Source: R-RK-3 sp963842775 (GTDB lineage Bacteria; Pseudomonadota; Alphaproteobacteria; Rhizobiales; Rhodomicrobiaceae). From it: a stretch of DNA of 64,000 bases. This document shows positions 37,528 to 45,514 of the stretch, in pieces. The notes below the pieces were generated by a model, which made no database searches, had not been told where the DNA came from, and saw only the letters and a program-made list of their open reading frames with translations. How positions within the stretch are numbered: position 1 is the stretch's first letter; every line of letters starts with the position of its first letter. Made by a program: the position numbers and the translations under genes. The stretch covers positions 310,001-374,000 of the forward strand of contig CAWJHQ010000015.1 of NCBI GenBank assembly GCA_963842775.1, written 5' to 3'.

Positions 37528-39657
37528 ATGGCTAAGAAGCTGAGCTTAGGGCCGAAGCCCGTCGTCGAAATGACGGCGGATGAAGCGGTCGCGGAACACC
37601 GGCGGCTCGCGGCCGAGATCGCCGAGCACGACCGGCGCTATTATCAGGACGACGCGCCGTCCGTCTCCGACGCGGATTATGACGCGCTTCGGCAGCGGCT
37701 TCTCGCCGTAGAGGACGAGCATCCGGAACTCGCGACCAGCGACAGCCCCAGCCAGCAGGTCGGCGTCGCGCCGTCGGAGAAATTCGGCAAGGTCCGGCAT
37801 AAGGTGCCGATGCTGTCGCTCGGCAATATCTTCGCCGAAGACGAAGCGCTGGAATTTCTCGATCGCGTGCGGCGTTTCTTGCGGATTCCGGAAGGCGACC
37901 CGCTCGAAGTCACCGCCGAGCCGAAGATCGACGGCCTCGGCATTTCCCTGCGCTATGAGGACGGCAAGCTGGCCGTCGCCGCGACGCGGGGCGACGGGAC
38001 GGAAGGCGAGAACGTCACCGCCAATGTGCGGACCATCGCCAGCATTCCGCAACGAGCGTGAAGGCGAAGGATTTCCCGTCCGTCTTCGAGGTGCGCGGCG
38101 AAATCTTCTTCGGCCGCGACGGATTTCCTGGCAATCAATGCGCGCCAGCAGGAGACGGGCGGCAAAGATCTTCGCCAATCCGCGCAATGCGCCGCCGGTT
38201 CGCTGCGCCAGCTCGATCCTTCGATCACCGCGAGCCGCCCTTTGCAGTTCTTCGCCTATACCTGGGGCGAGGCTCCGGCGCTGCCGGCCGAGACGCAATG
38301 GGGCGTCGTCGAGGCATTCGGGCGCTGGGGCTTTCCCATCAATCCGCTGATGAAGCTCTGCAATTCGGCGGAAGAGATGCTCGCCGCCTATGCCGACACG
38401 GAGAAGCGGCGCCCCACGCTCGATTACGACATCGACGGCATGGTCTATAAGGTCAACAGCCTGGACTATCAGCGGCGGCTGGGCTTCGTGTCGCGCTCGC
38501 CGCGCTGGGCGGTGGCGCATAAATTCGCGGCGGAGAAGGCGACGACGATCCTCCGGGGCATCGAGATCCAGGTCGGACGCACCGGCGCGCTGACGCCGGT
38601 CGCGAAGCTGGAGCCGGTGACGGTCGGCGGCGTCGTGGTGCAGAACGCGACGCTGCACAATGAGGACGAGATCGCCCGCAAGGACATCCGTATCGGCGAT
38701 TGGGTGACGATCCAGCGGGCTGGCGACGTCATCCCGCAAGTTCTCGGCTTTTTGCCGGAGAAGCGGCCCGCCGATGCGGTGCCTTACAAATTCCCCGACA
38801 TATGCCCCGTCTGCGGCTCGCATGCGGTGCGCGAGCAGAATGAGAAAACCGGCAAGCTGGATGCGGTGCGGCGCTGCACGGGCGGGCTGATCTGCGCGGC
38901 GCAGGCGGTCGAGCGGCTGAAGCATTTCGTTTCGCGCAACGCCTTCGACATCGAAGGGCTGGGCGCGAAGCAGGTCGAGGCGTTCTATCATGAAGGCCGG
39001 ATCAAGACGCCCGCCGATATTTTCACGCTGGCGGAGCGCGAAACGGGCAATTTGACGCCGCTGCGCGCCAAAGAGGGCTGGGGCTCGAAATCGGCGCAGA
39101 ACCTTTTCGCCGCGATCGAGGACCGGCGCACCATCGGCCTGGACCGGGTCATCTATGCCCTGGGCATCCGCCATATTGGCGAGACGACCGCCAGGCTGCT
39201 TGCCCGCTCCTATCACAGCTTCGATGCCTTCCGTGAGGCCATGACCGCCGCGCAGGATAAGGAAAGCGAGGCGTGGCGCGATCTGAACGAAATCGACGGC
39301 ATCGGCGAAGTGGTGGCCGATGCCCTGATCGCATTCTTCGGCGAGGCGCATAATCAGGAGGCCATCGACGCCTTGCAGGCGCAGATCAATGTGCAGCCCG
39401 TCGAACGCACCGATACGGCCGGCTCGCCCGTCGAGGGCAAGACCGTCGTGTTCACCGGGAGCCTGGAGCGCATGACGCGCCAGGAGGCCAAAGCGATGGC
39501 CGAACGGCTCGGCGCGAAAGTCGCGGGCTCGGTTTCGAAGAAGACCGATTATGTCGTCGCAGGGCCGGGCGCGGGTTCGAAGCTGAAGAACGCCAGCGCA
39601 CTCGGCGTTGCAGTCCTGACCGAGGACGAATGGCTGGAGCTCGTCCGGCCGTCGTAA
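37528..39657 (+). CDS. ligA: NAD-dependent DNA ligase LigA (four frameshifts)
   Basis: Essential replicative DNA ligase, about 710 residues after correction. Landmarks are the Ia domain (YYQDDAPSVSDADYDALRQR), the adenylation motif TAEPKIDGLGISLRYEDG, KDIRIGDWVTIQRAGDVIPQ (OB fold), a Cys4 zinc site (CPVCGSHAV and CTGGLICAAQAVE), helix-hairpin-helix repeats, and a C-terminal BRCT domain (VVFTGSLERMTRQEAKAMAE). Between 38051 and 38195 there are four single-base changes: one base missing, one extra, one extra, one missing. They cancel, so the frame after them equals the frame before. As ligA is essential, these are almost certainly sequence errors. Confidence 0.94.
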
Positions 39658-39865
39658 GCCGCTCATTGCTGCACTGTTTGCGCGTCTTCCGGCGTTCTTC
39701 GTCACATGTTTTTACAATGATCCTCGGCCGGCGCCGCCGTTCTCCCGGAACCATGCCACCGCCGCACCGTTTTTCTGACGGTGACAATTTGCACATGTCT
39801 GACGGTCCCGGCGCAATTCGGGACAGCGGATTGTCGTGTTGAAACAACAGCATCAAGGAGTTCAA

Positions 39866-40144
39866 ATGATCCGGTCGATCAAATATCTCGCGGCGGCGGG
39901 AATGTTCGCGGTCTTTGCGGGCGGCGTACAGGCGGCGCCGGCCAATCTTGGCAATGCCGGCACTGGCGTAACCGATGGCCTGGTGAAGGTCCACGGCGAT
40001 CACCGGCGCTGCGAACGCGATCGTCGCGGTTGGCATCGGATGAACCGCGATGGCGAGCGCAGGCCCTGCCGCGAGTGGCGGGGCGAGGGACGCCGTCCGG
40101 ATAGCTGCGTGAAGTTCGGCCCGGTCTGGTACTGCGAATATTAA
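39866..40144 (+). CDS. Small secreted Arg/Cys-containing protein
   Basis: Ninety-two residues from ATG 39866, preceded by AAGGAG. The signal peptide is MIRSIKYLAAAGMFAVFAGG with cleavage near VQAAPA. The mature part is basic, with four cysteines (RRCERD, RRPCRE, DSCVKFG, WYCEY). Not recognised. The gene stands alone, has a strong terminator and is probably expressed as a single transcript. Confidence 0.65.
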   Translation: MIRSIKYLAAAGMFAVFAGGVQAAPANLGNAGTGVTDGLVKVHGDHRRCERDRRGWHRMNRDGERRPCREWRGEGRRPDSCVKFGPVWYCEY

Positions 40145-40159
40145 GCCGCTTAGGATAAA

Positions 40160-40203
40160 GCATCCGCCGGCCCGAACATAGCATGGCCGGCGGATGCATT
40201 TTA
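40160..40203 (+). terminator. Strong rho-independent terminator
   Basis: GCATCCGCCGGCC (40160-40172) pairs perfectly with GGCCGGCGGATGC (40185-40197) across a 12-base loop and is followed by ATTTTA. It terminates the small secreted protein gene. Confidence 0.9.
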
Positions 40204-40213
40204 GTATTCGGGG

Positions 40214-40585
40214 ATGAGCATGCCGAGTCGCGAACGCGTATTGGAGTTCATCGAACGCGTGGTCAGCGGTGATCATGTCGGCGCCATCGAAGATTTCTAC
40301 ACAGAAGACGCTTCGATGCAGGAAAACGCCAATCCCCCGCGCGTCGGCCGAAGCGTGCTTGTCGAGCATGAGAGAAAAGCGCTGGCCCGCGTCGCCGAGA
40401 TGCGGACCCTGCCGGTCGATCATTTCGGCATCGATGGCGATGCGGTCTTCATCCACTGGATCTTCGACATGGTGGCCAAGGACGGCACGGTTCGCCGGCT
40501 CGATGAGATCGCCATGCAGCAATGGCGCGGCGACCGCATCTTCCGCGAGCGCTTTTATTACGATCCTGCCGTATTTTCAACGTGA
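40214..40585 (+). CDS. SnoaL-like / NTF2-fold protein
   Basis: A 123-residue protein of the SnoaL-like cystatin-fold group. It has ERVLEFIERVVSGDHVGAIE at the start, FYTEDASMQENANPPRVGRS in the middle and a C-terminal IAMQQWRGDRIFRERFYYDP, all typical of this fold. No catalytic assignment is possible. Start ATG 40214 (or 40220) lies just after the upstream terminator. Confidence 0.8.
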   Translation: MSMPSRERVLEFIERVVSGDHVGAIEDFYTEDASMQENANPPRVGRSVLVEHERKALARVAEMRTLPVDHFGIDGDAVFIHWIFDMVAKDGTVRRLDEIAMQQWRGDRIFRERFYYDPAVFST

Positions 40586-40618
40586 CCCCGGCGTCATCCG
40601 GTATTCGCCGGGCGAGCG

Positions 40619-40828
40619 TTATTTCAGCGTCCGCGCAAACAGCGCGCGCAGTTTTCCCATGCGTTTTCCGCCTCTTCCGGGTGGAGCGATCAAATGCGGC
40701 GAATCCGGTTTGCCCGTAATGATCTGCGTCCCGTAGAACGCTGCTGCGGCGGCCATTCGGCTCGAGAAGCGGGCCGCATTGGTGACGATGAAGCTGCCGC
40801 TCATGCAATGGCCGACGGCAGATGATTT
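40619..40828 (-). pseudogene. Dienelactone hydrolase fragment
   Basis: On the minus strand, SSAVGHCMSGSFIVTNAARF followed by MAAAAAFYG and KPDSPHL matches the nucleophile region of the dienelactone hydrolase family, where GYCMSG holds the catalytic Cys. Only about 45 residues match. The N-terminal half is missing, since sequence upstream on this strand overlaps the PfkB gene, and the tail degenerates into a basic stretch. It is a remnant left between the SnoaL-like and PfkB genes, and otherwise nothing is seen from 40586 to 40931. Confidence 0.6.
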
Positions 40829-40931
40829 GAATGGGAAGGATTGCGTGCATCCGTCGCTTATGTCGCTAGCAGGGAAAAGGGTTGTGCAAAGCGGGCGCCT
40901 CGCGTAATCGTCGCGGGAAAAAGGAAGACCC

Positions 40932-42032
40932 ATGAAAGCGCTCACGGTTGGCGGCGCGATGGTCAACTCCATCGCCATCATCAATTCCAGCAGCATCGAA
41001 CGGATGTCGATGCGCAACGCGGAAGCCTCGTTTCTGCTGCTCGAAGAGGGCCGCAAGACGGAGGCCGAGGAAATCTCCACCCATCCCGGCGGCGGTGCGG
41101 TGAATGTCGCCATATCGATGTCGCGTCTCGGCATCGACGCTTCGGCGCTGGTCAAGCTGGGGATGGATCAGCGCGCCGACGCGGTGCTGGCGAAACTCGA
41201 AAGCGAAGGCGTTTCAACGCGCTGGATCACCCGCGACCGGCGCATGCCGACCGGCGCGTCGGTGCTGATTTCCTCGCATGAACGCAATGCTGCGATCTTC
41301 ACCTTCCGCGGCGCGAACACGCTTCTGTCGATGGAGGACATCAAGCCGGAGGCGCTTTCCGTCGATCTCGTCTACATCTCCAGCCTCAGCAACCAATCCG
41401 CGGATGCCTTTCCCGATCTGGTCATGTCGGCCAAGAAAGCGGGATGCATGGTCGCGGCCAATCCGGGCATCCGCCAGCTCACGGCGCGCGGGCGGGCATT
41501 TCTCGATACGGTTGGATCGATCGACATATTGCTGGTCAACCGGGCCGAGGCCAATGCGCTCGTACCGGCCCTGTCGGCGGCGGCGGGCGAAGGCGGCCCA
41601 TCCATAGCTTTTGGACCGGATGAGGACGTGCCGGATCTGATCAGGCGCGGCTTGTCGGCCGGCGGCTTCGAGATCAGCCTCTTGCGCTTCTTCCAATATT
41701 TGCTGAAGGCCGGCGCGGGACAAGTGGTCATAACGGACGGCAGGCGCGGCGCCTTCGTGGCCGCGAGCGGCAAGATCGCGCATTGCCCGGCATTGCAGAC
41801 CGATGTCTTCGGCACCGCGGGCGCCGGCGATGCCTTCGCATCGACCTTCGTGGCGCTCACGGCGCTCCGATGGCCGCTTCACCGCGCATTGAAGGCCGCC
41901 ATCATGAATTCCGCTTCCGTCGTGCGCCACGCCGATACGCAAAGCGGGTTGCTGACGCTCGCCGAAATCGAAGAACGCGTCATGAGCGAACGAACGCTCA
42001 ATGTGCGGGAATGGCCGATGGAAAAGGATTAG
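40932..42032 (+). CDS. PfkB-family carbohydrate kinase
   Basis: A 366-residue ribokinase-like sugar or nucleoside kinase. It has the N-terminal HPGGGAVNVAISMSRLGIDA (about residue 51) and the C-terminal anion-hole motif FGTAGAGDAFASTF (about 295), the Asp being the catalytic base. An insertion around residues 215-245 is unusual for ribokinase. AAAAAGGAAGACCC precedes the ATG. The substrate is unknown. It precedes pqqA on the same strand with 209 bases between. Confidence 0.87.
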   Translation: MKALTVGGAMVNSIAIINSSSIERMSMRNAEASFLLLEEGRKTEAEEISTHPGGGAVNVAISMSRLGIDASALVKLGMDQRADAVLAKLESEGVSTRWITRDRRMPTGASVLISSHERNAAIFTFRGANTLLSMEDIKPEALSVDLVYISSLSNQSADAFPDLVMSAKKAGCMVAANPGIRQLTARGRAFLDTVGSIDILLVNRAEANALVPALSAAAGEGGPSIAFGPDEDVPDLIRRGLSAGGFEISLLRFFQYLLKAGAGQVVITDGRRGAFVAASGKIAHCPALQTDVFGTAGAGDAFASTFVALTALRWPLHRALKAAIMNSASVVRHADTQSGLLTLAEIEERVMSERTLNVREWPMEKD

Positions 42033-42241
42033 GCGTATGTTCGCTATTCGCCCCGATCACGCGATTGTTGACGCCCCAATGGGACTTTCGGCCAATCCGT
42101 GCGTTATTCTTTACTCCATGGTGATGGCAAGAGCGCACGATTTCGGCTAGGTTAACCCACCGCGCGGGCACTTGGCTGTCGCCAGACCTCAACCGGGGGC
42201 GACCGCGCATCGAATTTATGCCCCCTTACAAGGAGTGTTTC

Positions 42242-42331
42242 ATGAAGAAGACCTGGACCAAGCCGCAGATCAGCCAGCAGGAAGCCAGCCTCGAAGTGAC
42301 GGCTTACGTTGCCGCTGAGCTGAAGTCGTAA
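42242..42331 (+). CDS. pqqA: PQQ precursor peptide PqqA
   Basis: A 29-residue peptide with the conserved Glu-x3-Tyr (E18, Y22 in EVTAY) from which pyrroloquinoline quinone is made. The start MKKTWTKPQISQ has AAGGAG seven bases upstream. The peptide ends AAELKS. pqqB begins 15 bases downstream. Confidence 0.95.
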   Translation: MKKTWTKPQISQQEASLEVTAYVAAELKS

Positions 42332-42346
42332 GCGACAGGCGGGCTT

Positions 42347-43269
42347 ATGCTCGTCAGAGTTCTGGGATCGGCTGCGGGCGGCGGTTTTCCGCAATGGAAT
42401 TGCGCTTGCCGCAATTGCTCGGACGTCCGTCAGGGCGTGGCGGGCCTCGCCGCTCGCAGCCAGTCCTCTCTCGCCGTCTCGGCGGACGGCGTTAATTGGT
42501 GTCTTCTGAATGCTTCCCCGGACCTGCGCACGCAAATCGGCAGCTTCGCGGCCTTGACGCCTTCAGTCGAATACGGCGTGCGTTTCAGTCCCCTTAAATC
42601 CGTTATCCTGACCAATGCGGACGTCGATCATGTCGCGGGCCTGCTCGATCTGCGCGAGGGGCAGCCTTTCCATCTTTATGCCAGCGAGCGCATTTTAGCA
42701 GTGATCGCGGCAAATCCGATTTTCGGTGTGCTGGCGCAAGGGGTGGTAACGCGCAACGTTTTGAAGAACGGCATGCGCTTCGAACCGGCCGGCTGCCCCG
42801 GCCTGGCGGTGGAGATGTTCGCCGTGCCGGGCAAGGTCCCGCTCTATCTGGAAGACGAGCAGCGGGGGCCGGGTACGGCACGGATGAAGGCGACGTTGTC
42901 GGCCTGAAGCTGATGGACCGGGCGACCGGCGCATTCGCCTGCTACATTCCAGGCTGCGCCGAGGTCAATGCCGAGCTGATCGACCATATTGAAGGCACTG
43001 CCGCGTTGTTTTTCGACGGTACTTTGTTTACTGACGACGAGATGATCACCCAGGGACTTTCTCCGAAGACGGGCGCGCGCATGGGGCATATCAGCATTTC
43101 GGGCGACGGCGGTTCGATCGCGCGGCTTGCGGGTGTCGATGCCGGGCGCCGGATTTTCATTCATCTGAATAATTCCAACCCGGTTCTGCGCGAGGCAAGT
43201 CCAGAGCGGCAGAGCGTCGAAGGCGCCGGCTGGGAAGTCGCCTATGACGGCATGGAGCTGACCCTGTGA
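42347..43269 (+). CDS. pqqB: PqqB, MBL-fold PQQ biosynthesis protein (one frameshift)
   Basis: A metallo-beta-lactamase-fold protein needed for PQQ formation, about 307 residues. The N-terminus MLVRVLGSAAGGGFPQWNCA and CRNCSDVRQG are characteristic. Then come NADVDHVAGLLDLREGQPF (metal-site region) and FAVPGKVPLYLEDEQ. One base is missing near 42868; the next frame gives YGTDEGDVVGLKLMDRATGA and continues to RQSVEGAGWEVAYDGMEL. The stop overlaps the GTG of pqqC (GTGA). Confidence 0.92.
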
Positions 43270-44003
43270 CCCTCTTGCTTTCGCCGGAAGAGCTGGAAGC
43301 CGACATCCGCGCCGTGGGCGCCGAGCGCTATCACGACAAGCATCCGTTTCACCATTTGCTGCATTCCGGCGCGCTGAACAAAGGCCAGGTGCAAGCCTGG
43401 GCGCTCAACCGCTATTGCTACCAGGCCGCCGTGCCCCGCAAGGACGCAGCGCTTCTTGCCCGCACGAACGACCGGCAACTGCGCCGCGACTGGGTCAAGC
43501 GCATCCTCGATCATGACGGCCAGGACGGCGAGGAAGGCGGCATCGAACGCTGGCTCGTCCTCACCGACGGGCTCGGCCTCGACCGGGAATATGTGATCTC
43601 GATGCGCGGCGCGCTGCCCGCCACACGCTTTGCGGTCGAAGCCTATGTCCGCTTCGTCCAGGAGCGCAGTCTGGTGGAGGCCGTCGCCTCATCCCTCACC
43701 GAGCTGTTCGCACCGAAGATTCACCGCGAACGCATCTCCGGCATGCTGGAGAATTACGATTTCATCGGCGAGTCGGTGATGACCTATTTCCGCCGCCGTC
43801 TGACCCAGGCCACCGACGACGCCGGCTTCGCGCTCGACTATGTGAAGCGCCACGCCGTGACGCTGGACGACCAGGCCGCCTGCGTCGAGGCCGTCCGCTT
43901 CAAATGCGACGTGCTATGGGCGCAGTTGGACGCGCTCTATCACGCCTATGTCGAGCCCGGACATATTCCCCCTGGCGTTTTCCGTCCTGGCGAACGCGTT
44001 TGA
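43266..44003 (+). CDS. pqqC: PqqC, pyrroloquinoline-quinone synthase
   Basis: Catalyses the last oxidation and ring closure to PQQ without metal. It has 245 residues with an intact frame. Landmarks are GAERYHDKHPFHHLLHSGAL near the N-terminus, WALNRYCYQAAVPRKDAALL (about residue 48), LTELFAPKIHRERISGMLEN (about 145) and LDYVKRHAVT. It has no fused PqqD domain at the C-terminus, and neither pqqD nor pqqE follows. GTG start overlaps the pqqB stop. Confidence 0.95.
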   Translation: MTLLLSPEELEADIRAVGAERYHDKHPFHHLLHSGALNKGQVQAWALNRYCYQAAVPRKDAALLARTNDRQLRRDWVKRILDHDGQDGEEGGIERWLVLTDGLGLDREYVISMRGALPATRFAVEAYVRFVQERSLVEAVASSLTELFAPKIHRERISGMLENYDFIGESVMTYFRRRLTQATDDAGFALDYVKRHAVTLDDQAACVEAVRFKCDVLWAQLDALYHAYVEPGHIPPGVFRPGERV

Positions 44004-44103
44004 GCCAATTTGAGACGCAAGTTTTCTGACAGTTTCGTCAGGGCATGATTTCATCCTCCAGCGCCCTGCTTGACGCCGCCGCAAAATTGGCTTCGATAGC
44101 GGC

Positions 44104-45054
44104 ATGACCGAAACCGTCGTCGCCGCGCTTTACAAATTCGCCCCCCTGGCCGATCTGGGGTCGCTCCAGGCTTCGCTGAAGCGCGTCTGCCTGGACGCGG
44201 GGGTTTGCGGCACGCTGATCCTCGCGCATGAAGGGATCAACGGCACCATCGCGGGGCCGCGCGAAGGCATCGACCTCGTGCTCGGCCATCTGCGGAGCGT
44301 GCCGGGCCTCGCCGATCTGGAGCACAAGGAATCCCTCGCCGCCGAGCCGCCCTTCTACCGCATGAAAGTGCGGGTGAAGCGCGAGATCGTCACCATGGGC
44401 GTCGACGGGATCGACCCCAGCAGCCTCGCCGGCACCTATGTGCCCCCGAGCGACTGGAATGCGCTGATCGCCGATCCGGACGTCGTGCTGATCGATACGC
44501 GCAACGCCTATGAGGTGGACGTCGGCAGTTTCCCCGGCGCGATCAACCCGGGCACCGGCTCATTCCGGGAGTTTCCGGCGTGGTTCAGCGGGCAAACCGA
44601 CCTCCACGGCAAGCGCAAATTCGCGATGTTCTGCACCGGCGGCATTCGCTGCGAGAAGGCGACGGCCTATCTGAAGCAGCAAGGCTTCGACGAGGTTTAC
44701 CACCTGCAGGGCGGCATCCTGAAATATCTGGAAACCGTGCCCGCGCAAGAGAGCCGGTGGCAAGGCGAATGTTTTGTCTTCGATCAGCGCACCGCTCTTT
44801 CGCATGGCAACGCGCCCGGCTCACATCAGCTCTGCCATGCCTGCCGGCATCCGGTGAGCGAGGCGGATATGGCGTCCGCGGATTACGTCGCCGGCGTGAG
44901 CTGTCCGCGTTGCAGCCCTACGCTGAGCGACGCGCAGAAGGCCCGTTTCGCCGAACGGCAGAAGCAGATGGAGCGCGCCGCGAGCCAGGGGCGGCGTCAT
45001 CTCGGCGCGGGACCGACTCCGAAGCCGGACAAAAAGCGGTCGGCCTCGGGCTGA
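44104..45054 (+). CDS. trhO: tRNA uridine(34) hydroxylase TrhO (rhodanese family)
   Basis: Installs the 5-hydroxyuridine at position 34 of tRNA using oxygen. It has 316 residues: an N-terminal acylphosphatase-like domain (LAHEGINGTIAGPREGIDLV), the rhodanese domain with DTRNAYEVDVGSFPGAINP and the active Cys in MFCTGGIRCEKATAYL (about residue 180). It ends with a Cys-x2-Cys pair region (CHACRHPVSEADM, VSCPRCSP) and a basic tail. Frame intact. Confidence 0.94.
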   Translation: MTETVVAALYKFAPLADLGSLQASLKRVCLDAGVCGTLILAHEGINGTIAGPREGIDLVLGHLRSVPGLADLEHKESLAAEPPFYRMKVRVKREIVTMGVDGIDPSSLAGTYVPPSDWNALIADPDVVLIDTRNAYEVDVGSFPGAINPGTGSFREFPAWFSGQTDLHGKRKFAMFCTGGIRCEKATAYLKQQGFDEVYHLQGGILKYLETVPAQESRWQGECFVFDQRTALSHGNAPGSHQLCHACRHPVSEADMASADYVAGVSCPRCSPTLSDAQKARFAERQKQMERAASQGRRHLGAGPTPKPDKKRSASG

Positions 45055-45514
45055 GCCCTCTTCGCCCCCGATATATATTTCCAAAGTCGCCGTCGCCTCA
45101 TCCCGATACGATCCGTCGGCGGCTATTCATGATCGCGGACGTCCGCGCCGCCGATCTTGTCACCCAGAGCCGGGAAGCAAATCCTTCGTAAAGCGAGGAT
45201 CTCAATATTCGACATCGATGTTATGAACTGATTAACTCCATTGCCCGCCAAATCCATATCTTGCCTTCAACAAGTAATAACTACTATGCAACACGCCTGT
45301 TTCAAATAATCCGCGAACGTATATAGATGCGGGTGCGAGGTCGGGGGAAGATAGTTTACCTCGACCGCTCACGGCAAAGCCTCATGCAAGAATGCATTCG
45401 AAGGACGGACCGTGAGGGCGCTCCATCTCCAGTTCTGATCTTCAAGGGCAAGGCTCTGCTTCGGGTGGACGGTCCGGATCGACTCAACACGGTTGCAATT
45501 TTGCGGAGGTAAAT
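45055..45514. promoter_or_regulatory. Upstream region of the RTX locus
   Basis: A 460-bp gap with an AT-rich part (about 45195-45325, for instance CAACAAGTAATAACTACTAT and GAACGTATATAGATG). This is a likely promoter and leader for the RTX gene. A 61-codon frame at 45327 overlaps its start but has no good ribosome site and is not supported. Confidence 0.45.

Noticed and set aside
37546..39705. 719-codon frame opposite ligA
   Set aside because: Shadow of ligA; no start signal or motif.
45327..45512. 61-codon frame just before the RTX gene
   Set aside because: No ribosome site and no protein-like pattern; it overlaps the leader of the RTX gene.
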